A stretch of DNA of 64,000 bases, taken from contig NC_065875.1 in assembly GCF_933775445.1 (NCBI RefSeq), forward strand, positions 12,041,001-12,105,000, given 5' to 3'. Below the pieces are notes generated by a model, which saw only the letters and a program-made list of their open reading frames with translations, was not told the DNA's origin and ran no database searches. This stretch comes from Argentina anserina. Lineage: Eukaryota; Streptophyta; Magnoliopsida; Rosales; Rosaceae. Numbering within the stretch: position 1 is the stretch's first letter; the number at the start of each line of letters is the position of its first letter. Below are positions 10,302-21,125 of the stretch, piece after piece. The translations under genes were made by a program, and so were the position numbers.

Positions 10302-12686
10302 CACTACTAGCAAAAACTGGTCTCACACTGATTTTACTCACACTGACCACTATAAATCAGTGGCATATACCAATTCACACTGACATCCGTATGAGATAAA
10401 TTCATATGAGCTCATCAGAGATTTATACCTTACAATAACCACCAAAATCAGTGTCTATAAAAATACACATTGACATCCGTGTGAAATACCGATTTCACAC
10501 ACATATTTTAGTGAGTATTAATTATTAGCTTATTTTTAAATTTTTTTATTATATCTATATTGTGGCCACTGTTGTCAGTGTCTGATATAACACACACAAA
10601 TTTTCATTACACACGGATTTCCGTGTGCAATATAGTTTATTTTCTACAGAAATTTGTGAGTAATACTGATTCAAAGTTAAACAAGTCATGTACTGATAAA
10701 TCCACGAACCCCCACCTCGATCTCTTCAATCTCACTCTCCCAGATCCCTCTCCTCCACAACCAAAGCCTCTTTCTTCTACCCCAAACCCTTCTCCTCAAA
10801 ATTCTCCGCTCCAATTCCGATCTCCGCTTTGGTCCAGTACCGTCTCGGCGAGTCTTCTGCATCCCTGATGAACATCTCACCAGAAAGATACCATCTTTAT
10901 TGAATTTAATCTTACCCATTTGATAATTTGGTGTTATGTCTCAGTTGGGTGAATACCCAATTGGAGTGGGGTCTGGAGATGGAATGAGGGGTGAGCTTGT
11001 TGAGTTCAGAAGCCTGAAGCTACTGATGAATTTCAGATCTTAGTGAACCATCGCCAATCTGTCACCGCGGTTTTTCTCTCTGACGATGACTTGAGGGGTT
11101 TCTCAGCATCTAAGGACGGCACAATTTTTCATTGGGATGTAGATAGTGGGAAAAAGGAGAAGTATCAGTGGCCCAGTGACAAAGTGTTAAAGTCCCATGG
11201 GTCAAGGATCCACTAGGTCGAGCTACAAAGCATAGTAAACAAATGTTAGCACTTGCAATTAGCTCTGATGGTCGGTATTTAGCGAGTGGAGGATTGGATC
11301 GCCATATTCATGTGTGGGATACTCGTATCAGACAACATGTTCAGGTATTTATAATTGATCATTTGTCTGGTGGTTGTAGAATACAAATAAAAATATCAAG
11401 ATTCTTATGAGGTTTTGGAGTGTTAATGTACCATGATCAATAAGTTTGAGCAATGAAGGTGGCCTAATAGGATGAGGACATTTCCTTGACAGTGAAATCT
11501 GTATCAATGGTTCATATGCATCATGCCTCAATCTACATGGTTTTCTTATCTAATTATCACAAAACAAAAACAAAACATATTTTTTGGTTTATTTCCAACA
11601 TAAAGTGCATGTCTATATCTAGTTATTGATTTGTGCTCTTTGTATATACAAGACAACACTAGAATGTGTATCGTCAACCATAAAACGTATTGATTTAACT
11701 GTTGGTAAGCAATGATTTCTCTAAGCTGAATCTATTAAGGGATCATATGCTGGGTTGTATTCCATTGTTACATGTACTTCATAGAATACTGATTTTGTGT
11801 GATTTTTGCCTTGAATATAATTTTGTTAGCACATTTCCTTCTAATTCATTATTTATTTGTATTAAACAGGTTTTTCCAGGTCACAGGGACCTGTATCATG
11901 TTTAACTTTCAGGCAAGGGAGTTCAGAACTCTTTTCAGGTTCATATGATCGAACAATTAAGATATGGAATGCGGAGGATAGAACTTACATAAATGCATCT
12001 AGGGTACAAATTTAGTTTGATCCTGCACTTCTTAGTTGAACAATCTCTTTGAGTGGTTTGTGTTTCAAAGTGTTGATCATTTTAAATTTCCAATCATGTA
12101 AATCATTCACTTGTCTAAAAGTAGTGGTCACTTATCATATGATGAAGCCTAATGTCTTTTTGTTCGGAAAGTTCTGGTGGTTAATCCTTGTACGAACCAT
12201 ATAAAGTATTGACGATTGAATCTACTTGTTGTTCTGGTGGTTGATCATTTTAAATTTCCTTAAAGCCTCAAATTGATTTTATTCTTGGATAAGAAATTGA
12301 TATAAATATTGATAGAGATATATGAGTATGGTAATATATATTAGGCCAATATTGATGTTTTTTTTAAATCTATTATAACTACTCACACTGATATCAGTGT
12401 GTATTGTAATATGACTCACAGATATCAGTGTGAATAAAGAAATTTATTCACACTGAAAACTTGTTGGACAAATTGAGCATGGTCATGGATATTCATGGGG
12501 CCCACGTCAACAACTCACACGGACTTTAAATCCGTGTCTAATAGCTATTAGCCCTCCTCCAAAGTACACTGATAGATATTCCGTATGCGCACCGTATTTA
12601 ATAGCTTTCCGACACTGACATCCGTGTGAAATACCTTCAATTCTCACTGATTAAAATCAGTGTGAGAACTCTTTTTACTAGTAGTG
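10302..12686 (+). mobile_element. Non-autonomous CACTA element carrying host-gene fragments (Pack-CACTA)
   Basis: The left end is CACTACTAGCAAAAACTGGT and the complement of the right end is CACTACTAGTAAAAAGAGTT; both are followed by a TCTCACACTGATTTTA-like stretch. A 3-bp target duplication TTA (10299-10301 and 12687-12689) is as expected for CACTA elements. Both subterminal regions (10310-10640 and 12370-12680) hold many short palindromic motifs such as CACACTGATATCAGTGTG and ACACGGATTTCCGTGTG. The interior contains part of a WD40 gene (11007-12003) and a C/T-rich block (about 10690-11000) that looks unlike the flanks and may be a second captured piece. No transposase is encoded. Confidence 0.9.
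11007..12003 (+). pseudogene. Captured fragment of a YAO/RRP9 (U3-55K) WD40-repeat gene
   Basis: Two exon-like segments separated by an intron are seen. The first, 11007-11344, reads KPEATDEFQILV, then HRQSVTAVFLSDDD, KDGTIFHWDV and, after a frameshift and stop near 11215, SDGRYLASGGLDRHIHVWD. It ends in CAG followed by GTATTT. The second, 11870-12003, follows an intron ending in AAACAG and reads VFPGHR, then with a one-base loss SSELFSGSYDRTIKIWN, again followed by GT. The order and wording match the WD40 propeller of the U3 snoRNP protein YAO/RRP9, which acts in pre-rRNA processing in the nucleolus. Retention of the intron shows capture from genomic DNA, not from mRNA. Only two or three of the propeller blades are present, so no function as such is expected. 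Confidence 0.85.
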
Positions 12687-12689
12687 TTA

Positions 12690-13456
12690 AAAGAACTCAT
12701 CTACACAAAATTTCTCCCTATAACTCCCCACTTTATTTGTCCATACATGTAGTGGGTGGTGGTTGATAGTTTATGTTATTTAAAGACTTATGGACGTAAG
12801 TTTACATGATCATATATTATAAGACTCATACAGTCATACTCGATCCAAATGCATGCAGCCCTATCGAAAACCATATAAGTTTCAAAATTAAATGGTCTTC
12901 CATTTTCTCCTATCTACACAACAATCGTAGCTATTATATATCCAGAACGATATGCGTCTTCTTGAACCTCTATTCCTGATTATCCGAGTGTAACTTCATC
13001 AGCCCTTCAATATTGTGCTCTTCGGATTCTATTTTCTTTAAAATGTTACATGGTGAAGCATGTCCGCACTTGACATCTAAGTGAGGACCTTTGGTATGAT
13101 TTTTACCAATTTTTACGCCTTGTGGAGGAATACAGATCTAATAATGAGTGGACTAAGGTAACCCTAACTAAACTAGGACGACAGAATTGCCTCATTTTCT
13201 TCATGCACTCAAGTGTAAGCGCTATGTGCGTTGATCAGGTTTGGCATCACAAGATGTTACGAGGAAGCTCATTTTGATACTCTTGGGGAATCACTAACAA
13301 TGAGTGTGAAGAGTTCTTTACCAGGGTAGCATGCAATATGAATACCACCAAGATAACTCCACCAAGTCTTGATGATTTTTCAACTATCCTCAAGCTAGAT
13401 GGTTGAATGTCATTTTCCCTTAAGATGCTTTATTAGTGTTCCCGTTCTTGGTTGTA
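12690..13456. other. Unassigned sequence
   Basis: No intact gene. The part from about 13080 to 13420 has somewhat gene-like composition but many stops in every frame, and I cannot name a source. Confidence 0.35.
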
Positions 13457-13867
13457 AGGGTCGGTAATGGGCCCGCTCATTACTACTGGGCTCAGCCCGG
13501 GCCTCAACTATTTTTTTTCTTCAAATTTACGGGCTGGGTTGGGTTTGTTATATTTATGTGTAATATTTGTTAAGAAAAAATAGGATATGATAATTATTAA
13601 ACTAAATATAATACAAAAAAGAAATATAACTAAATAATTTAATGTATATGTTTATATAACAAATAAATACATATAAAATTATTAATTTAAAAAATGAATA
13701 GCCTTATGGGCTCCAACGGGCCAGACATAGGTTTTGAACTTTCGGCCTCTACCCAACCTAATACTCATAAGGTCAGAATTTGACTAGACTTTTGATCGGG
13801 CCGGGCCTTGGCCCATTGGGCCTCTGGGCAGCCCATTGGACTTTTATGCCGGGCCAAATGATGACCA
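13457..13867. mobile_element. Probable old hAT-type element, about 411 bp
   Basis: The ends AGGGTCGGTAATGGGCCC and, as complement of the right end, TGGTCATCATTTGGCCC are imperfect inverted repeats. The flanking octamers TGGTTGTA and TGTTTGCA agree at six of eight positions. GGGCC-rich motifs sit near both ends and the centre is AT-rich, as in the better preserved hAT elements nearby. Confidence 0.6.
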
Positions 13868-16675
13868 TGTTTGCAATATACAGATATCAGTTGAATTCCT
13901 CAGTACCCTTTTACTGATATCGTCAATAGAGGTCTTCAGGTTGGATGACTAAGCCAATTCTACCAAATTCTTCAATTGCCATTAAATAAATTTGATACCT
14001 ACATAGTAAATAGACCATGAGCAGTAAAAGGCCAGACCTCTATACATGCATGGCTGTCAAAATTATCAGTTAGGGTCTTACGGACAAATTATAATCTCGG
14101 ACATGGATTAGGGTTAGATCTTAAGAACATATGACAGTATATTACGACCTCAGATTACTCAGAATGTCATGTTCTTTCATAAGTTCGATGGATGCTATAC
14201 TCAACTGCTTATTTTGTGAATGCCTGTGCAGCTACTGGAATGACGTACAAATTTGGAGATCATATTACGAGTGAAATGACCTAAATATTACGACTGTTTT
14301 ATCTATTTTCTTTCGTTTTTATCCCTTATGCATTACCTACTCAACTGCTAATTTATCCTAGCTCAGACTAAATTTAACCATTAAGACATGAGGTTGAAAG
14401 TTGAAACTATATAGAGTCCATCATCCCGAAGGCAAATTCGATCATTTAAGTCGTCGCTTTCTAAATTCATGTTATATTGTTATTGTTAATCATCAAACGG
14501 CTAGCAAGGTCTTGTTTCGTCCATATGGCAGAAAAAATAGTGTTTCTGCTTAATGCCTGAGCTGCATTAGGTCTTCTTCAAATTTTTCGGCAAATGTAGT
14601 AAGACTGCATGCAAGTGTGTTTTTTTTTTTTTGGCTCCTTCTCTTTGATTAAAAGGGATTTTCCATCAATCAAGACTCCTTGAAGAGTTGAATGCAGTTA
14701 CGTACACTGCAACAGGGAGGAACAAAGAATGGAAATAGTACTGTTACTTAGACATCACAAAACATTAGATCACCACACTATTTGCTACACAAAAATAATT
14801 GGAAAATAGATTATATTTAGTACTTAAAAAAACAAAATCAGGGAGAGAGAGAGAGAGAGGTATCAAAATTTATCAAGGGAAAATAACATTTAGGTTGGTA
14901 AGAATAACCAAAGTAAAAGAAAAGGCCAATTACACCTGAGAAAGAAAAAGAAAAAAAAAAGACGTGAAAGCTTAGCTAGAACAAAGCAGTTTCTTCTGGG
15001 ACATGCTACAAAAACAAAAGCAAGCCAAATTCTAAAGCTCACTGAGTGTAAGAAAATAAAAAGAAACAGAAGCACCAGGTTCTGTATATATACTTGCCTT
15101 CTTGAATTTAATTCCCAGCTGCCGACATATGCTGATCTCTTTACTCATATCCTGTTTATATACTTTACTTGCGTGTAAATATATCCCTCTACCTTTTTTA
15201 TTAGCTCACTATAAAAAGAGCAAGTGCAGACTCAGCTCCTGACCGAAGGTCCCCAGCTATATTTGGTATCAACTATCAACCTAGCTAATATTTGCATCAG
15301 AGTTTCTAAGATTGGTTGTATATTTGGAGAACTCGTTGCATGGATAAGGTACGCCTTTCTGGACTTACTCTCTGTACATTATTCAGTTTAAGTGTTTAAC
15401 TACAAGGGGCGGTTCATGTCAATTGGTGCTGATGTGTTTTTTCTTACCAATATATGTAGCTTAATCTCAAATTTATGTAATTTAGTCATGCATCTTTTCC
15501 CGAATATCGATACATATATGCATGTTGGGTTTTATGCAGCAGGTTACTTATCGAGATTCAAGAATGCAACCACCTTGCATGATAAGTATATTATATATGT
15601 AGTCCCTATATTTAAGGTGGTTTCCTCACTCATTATTAAATAATTATATTTACGGATTTAGTCCTATTTTTCGTAACTTTTTAGTGAAAATTAAACAAGA
15701 TTCCCAAGTATGACCCAAAATCTTAAATATTAGTACAAGCTGCACAACCCTCTAAACTCAAAGTCTCCATTCTCAAATTCTCGATACCCATGATAGATAA
15801 AAATCTTACAACGGTTGATAGATAATAAACCTGATTCTCTCTAAACATAATAAAAATTATAATATAACATATCAATCAGATGCTCCACTCCATGATACCA
15901 ACGTTCGATCTTTACTATAATGCGAAGTCCTCTTTTGAGTTCTGGTCTAAGCTTTACCAGTTTTTCAAAATACCGAATAACTCCATCTGTAATCAATGGG
16001 TAGCTTCGGCTAGCTACGCTCTCTGTGTCGGCCTCCCTACAACCGGCTCGTATCGTCTCATCGACCAACTCATGGTTGTTTCCTACGTATAGGACTTATA
16101 TCTCTCCTACGGTGTGTTCTTTTCCCAAGGATATATTTTGAAATTTACCGTGCGATCACTTATTTGAAAATATCGTGATATCGGTACATTGTTGTTGAGG
16201 GGAATTGAATCTCTGATCACATAATTACACACATAATGACTTAGCCATCTCAACTAAGTCTATCAATTATTTTTATTATGCATTTCTATGATATATATTT
16301 TCCTTACTAATTTGATAAATGTCTAGTCTCAACTAAGTTCACTACTTTTCTTTTCGTTCCTTTAATTAATTAACTACAAGTAAGTTATTAGCTAAATTTT
16401 CAAATTATTTTCTTTATTTTTTTTAGTACGAAGTCAAGACAAATTTTATTCAGTAAGAGTACAAAGATAATTTACCCATAAGAACTAACAATAAGAGCCA
16501 TCCCAAATGACCTCCAAACCTAGAAGCAACTATGTTTACAAAGCCAAAAGTACACCTACATGCCATTTTGAATACTGTTTATAAGAATTTTATTTTAGTG
16601 CTTAGTAAGACTTTGAAGATTGAATAAATGGTATAACCAAATCTCCTAAACACGGTGACCGAACTCAATGTATCC
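13868..16675. other. Unassigned intergenic sequence
   Basis: No recognised gene. There is a T-tract at about 14620-14633 and a GA microsatellite at about 14842-14860. A TATAAAAA box at 15210-15217 precedes a 19-codon open frame starting at 15340, which is too short to call a gene. Short frames on both strands around 15841-16092 overlap each other antisense and resemble nothing I know. Confidence 0.4.
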
Positions 16676-17151
16676 TAGGGCTGTAAACGGTTCCAAAACA
16701 GCTAAAAATAGGTGGAACCGTAAACCGAACAGTGTTAGTTAAACGGTTCGGTTCTTGTATTTTTCAGAATAGGAACCGTTTGGTTCGGTTCTTAACGGTT
16801 CCATGACGGTTCCGGTCCCAAAACGGTTCCAAAAAAACATTGTCTTAAATTCAAGACTGATGTTAGTTTGAGCATATCATACTTATATCTGGTGACAAGA
16901 AATGAGGAAAGATTGATAATTCGAGACAAGATAATTCCAAACCAGGGCATAGTCTCTGTCCTCTTCAAATGGAGTATAACTAGTACTTTAGTTTAAAACA
17001 ATTTCTCCCTTTTGCAAACGGTTCCGGTCCCAAAACGATTCCAAACGGTTCCTATGCATTTTAGATTTTAGAACCGAACCGAACCGAACTGTTTTAAAAA
17101 CGGTTCGGTTCCAACGGTTCCTTCAGGAACCGGAACCGATTAACAGCCCTA
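16676..17151. mobile_element. Non-autonomous hAT-type element, 476 bp
   Basis: The ends are TAGGGCTGTAAACGGTTCC and, as complement of the right end, TAGGGCTGTTAATCGGTTCC. An exact 8-bp target duplication ATGTATCC flanks it (16668-16675 and 17152-17159). Subterminal sequence is a run of CGGTTCGGTTCC-like motifs in both orientations. No coding sequence is present. Confidence 0.92.
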
Positions 17152-17159
17152 ATGTATCC

Positions 17160-18427
17160 AACTTAGTAGTGGAAGAATAGATCTTCTTGACTACTAGTTT
17201 TGCCTGCACTAGGCCATCGAAAAGCCCAAGTCATGCAGATCTAAAGTTGATTAGTCATAGCCAGCTCAACAACTCCTACTGAAGCCCAAGCCATAGACGA
17301 ACGCTCTATGGAACATCCATTTTCTTTTGCCGACGTCTGCTTTGACTCACCGGAGAGCAACACCATCAACTATAATGACTCCTCTCGGTTGGACAAGAAA
17401 CCTTGTCTGCAACATCAACAATTATGCAATCTAGGCGAGAAATCCAACTCCATATGTTGGGAGACATTTGTCATCATCGACCACATCGAGATATGAAACT
17501 CGATCATCACTTCCACAGATCGAGGCTCTGCCATTAACCATCCTCGACCTCCACCAAACCCCTGACCTAGATAGGCTCAACTTGAAATTGACACTACCTA
17601 CCCATGAATCAGCAATCAGATCCTCCGTCCAAATCCAAGTAGTAGGAAATCCAGGATTAAACGAGGCAAATGATCCATCCCCGACGTCCCCGCTGCCACC
17701 TGGAACAAGATTGGCACCTTCGGTAGCAAGCCAAATCTTGTCAATGTTCGAAACCGGCCAAATCATAAAAGATGTAATTAATTGTCACACCACTACTATT
17801 TTCTTTTATTTTTCTTAAACTCTTTCTCCACTTACCTACCATCGTATAGATTAATGATGAACTTATATGGGGAAAATTCAACCATGCATTATCCACTATA
17901 TTCCTTTCAGTTTAAACAAAATTCAACTAGTCAGGCGTCACAATATTATTAGAATTTTCGCTAAATGCATATGTTAAAATATTTTTTAGCACTCCCCTTA
18001 CGTCCTATCGAATATTTAAAGTAATAAATATAATAAATATTTTTAAAAATATTTTATAATTGATGAATTAATTACCGAATTTGTAACACGGTTATTTTCA
18101 CTAGAATTATTTATAAGATGCTCAACTTCTATAACATATCAATAACGAAAACCATAAATAGCTTAACGTAACCTATGAATACCTTCATCTTCACTAAATT
18201 TTGATTAAAATTAATACCATTATTTCATTGATTCTTGCAATGTCGGAAACAATTTGTAATGGTTGTTGTCATTACATCAACATTCTAAGTCGAATCGGTG
18301 AATTTAATAGTAATCATCAAATTTTTTTTAGGATTTGTCACTTCTACGTTGTAGCCCTCTAAGACATTAGACCTAAAATGAAGTCCATTATAAAATTGTA
18401 GTTCTCAACATGGTTGATTTTTTATAT
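17160..18427. other. Unassigned sequence
   Basis: Overlapping open frames on both strands at 17308-17818 have no recognisable domain, and neither strand is clearly favoured. The remainder to 18427 is AT-rich with no feature I can support. Confidence 0.35.
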
Positions 18428-18677
18428 TAGAGGTGGTAAGTGGGCCAAAAAGCCTGGGTCTGACCCGTTAAAAGTTGTCTGGCACGTCCCGAGTCCGTTA
18501 ATGACCCGCCCGGATCAAGTCTGTTATTATAATGGGCCGGGCTGAGCTAAGATATAAGCTTCTATGGGCCAGGCTCAGTCCGAACTCTTTTTGAGCTCGA
18601 CACAGTCTGAACTCGATAAATAATTGGGTCGGTCCGAGCACGGTACGAGCATGATTTTGGCTTGTTTGCCACCTCTA
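18428..18677. mobile_element. Probable short hAT-like element, about 250 bp
   Basis: The left end TAGAGGTGGTAAGTGGGCC and the complement of the right end, TAGAGGTGGCAAACAAGCC, are imperfect inverted repeats. The inside is rich in GGGCCGGGC and GAGCTCG-like motifs. No matching 8-bp target duplication is visible, so the assignment rests on the ends alone. It abuts the 3' side of the LINE remnant. Confidence 0.55.
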
Positions 18678-19640
18678 CAAAAGTATAAACAGCTTGTAAG
18701 AGAGCTTCCACATCCGAAAGACTCGCTCCATACCAACTATAGGTTATACCAGTATTATGGGCCATCCTACCCATCTTACGAGCAACAAAATTAGATTCCC
18801 TAATAACATGAGTGAAAAAAGAAAAAGGAGTAGCCAAAGACACCTAAATATCCCCTACCACTAAACCAAAATCAGAATCATCACTACCAGAAGCAACTGT
18901 CGCCGGAACCAGCTGCAAACAATCAGACTAAAAAATAATAGGAGCCAGACCATTCTCGAACGCAAAGGAACTAACCAATCTACCTGCCATAGCCTCCACC
19001 ATCGTTGGTGAAGTAATATAATCAAGCTGAGAACTCATACCCCCACAATGACACCTGAGGAATCTCTAATCTCCACACCCACGCCCCCCTTGTCTACAGG
19101 TAGAGTCAAAAGCACCGTCCAAGTTAGCCTTAAGCAAACCAATAGGAGGAGGAACCCAAGGCGTTCACAAACAAATTTGCTTTGTTTTAGTCCGCCAAAC
19201 TGACTGCAACAAAGATGCATAAGAACGAATCTTATAATGCACCTGGGCTAAGGTAGACCGCTTATCTTTCCATAATCTTTGGTTTCTCTCCTTCCATACC
19301 GACCCTCTCGGGTCAACTATTAGCAGTAATAAAATCACTAACCATGATGAATCTAGAACTCAACCGAGAAACCGATATGAAATTCCTGGGCCTGGGTAAC
19401 CAGAGAGCTTCCCAAGTGTGCATTTGACTACCAGTACCAATCTGCCACCGAGTACCATCAACCAAAAAATCCTTAGCCTCAAAAATACTTTTCCAACAAG
19501 CAGAGGAACGAATTGGAGATGGAGCATTACAGAAATCTATATTTGGAAATCAACCAGAGAAGTAGGATTCGTCACCTCCAACCATGTGAGCCAACAAAAC
19601 TAGCATACAAATCTCTGAAACTCATTTTTCTCTCCTCCTT
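18678..19640 (-). pseudogene. LINE (L1-type) ORF2 3' remnant with RNase H domain
   Basis: On the minus strand, fragments in several frames follow the usual order of the plant LINE C-terminal region: a zinc-binding reverse-transcriptase tail (KSIFEAKDFLVDGTRWQIG, near 19500), a linker containing WKERNQRLWKD (near 19270), an RNase H start (KANLDGAF, GVGVEIRDSSG, near 19050-19130) and the RNase H end (FTHVIRESNFVARKMGR, near 18780). Frameshifts and stops are frequent. The reverse transcriptase core is not seen, so this is a 5'-truncated, decayed copy. Confidence 0.7.
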
Positions 19641-21125
19641 AGGACGACAAAGTTTGTTCCAGCGTCGGTAAACGTTAAGCACCCAACACCACTAATGTAT
19701 GAGGTGTGACTGTTACAAAGCAAAATATAAACGAAAGCACTTCCTCCTAGGCTCTTCTTCCAGACTCGACACAATCTTGATACTTTTTAAAACAAAATAG
19801 AGATGGGTTGGTGAGCTTAACTTGTTTTCCTCAAATCCAATCCAGCTCTCTCTTTAATATATACTGACTTGAACCTAATCTGATATCCTTCCTCTGTCTT
19901 GTCGCTAATCTCCACTGCCATTTCTCCACCGCAGACCTCCTTCCTCTCAGCGAAATCGACAACTCCGAGAAAATGGAGAGATACCAGAATATATCCATTT
20001 AACCGTTTCACTCTTACCTCAGACCAAGTTAACTTTTGACTTCTCCTGATTAAACTAGGAGAAGGATAATTTGACCAAAATATTTGTCATGTTTTTGTAT
20101 TTGAGTCGTTTATTTGGCCCACACTTCTTGTGATACAAATTAGGATTACTTCATCATTCAAGACGTGGAACACAAATTTGACACTACTATATCAGATACT
20201 TGGATATCCGTTTTAGAGGAGTCGAGGCAGCAGTTGGTGATGTGGTAGTGCACGACATCTGATGTTTATTATTTATCGTTCGAGTTCGCTACAAGAATGC
20301 ACCAATTCATATTGATGGTATCCTGTCTTTTCTTAATCTCTATTTCTCATTGTTATCTTGCTGGGTGCACTGTTCATCTAAGTCTCATAGCACCACCTTC
20401 CATAATTTTGTTTAAATGAGTTGTTCTTATTGTTAAACTTTATCCCATTTTACCATTTTTTGACGATAAATCAAAAAACTTATGTGGCATGAATAGCCAT
20501 TATATACCTCTCTGCTGATAACGACATCAGGCAAGAGATTATGAGTCTTTCGAGTTGGATGATTAATACATCGTTTGCTTGTTTATTAATTTGGGATCAC
20601 CGCAATTACTACATGTTTCAAGACTCCAAGACTTGATTGTTATCCTCTGATTAAAATTTTAAAAATTGTTAAAAATGACTTAGGAACCCAAATTAATCAT
20701 CTAAAATCCCTGAATAATTCACTTGAAAATCAAATGAGTTTTTCCTAAGAGAGAGTTCAAACACAATTTTTATTCGATGTTCATGGGTTTGGAGTGTTGC
20801 TACTATAAGAAGAAAACCGTTGTATCCTGAGAGACGTTTGTCACTTATATTCTTTTACAACGCGCACCGGTGGGGAGGCAAATTCATCTTAAGGACATAG
20901 AACCAAATTCTAGACTTTACCATAATATTGAAGGTTTTTCTAATTTTTATGGACTTCATTTTGATTGCTTTTCTATGCATAATTGAATTCTTTATATCCT
21001 TTAAAATTTAGCAATTAGACAATATATTTTACCAATATAAAGAAAATAGATTACTCGATTGGCTCAATTAGTTATAGAGGTTTAATTCTTGTTCATGCAT
21101 CTATATTAAATTAGTTGTCAATTGC
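19641..21125. other. Intergenic region upstream of the DC1 gene
   Basis: No gene is recognised. An intron acceptor-like GCATGCAG ends at 21130, just inside the first possible start of the DC1 frame, so a 5' leader intron is possible. Confidence 0.4.

Noticed and set aside
10560..10868. 102-codon Pro/Ser-rich frame as a small gene
   Set aside because: It lies within the CACTA element, starts in its subterminal palindromes and has no domain; it is noted only as possible captured sequence.
17308..17818. Overlapping sense and antisense frames of 60-116 codons as a gene pair
   Set aside because: No recognisable domain, splice support or codon pattern favouring one strand.
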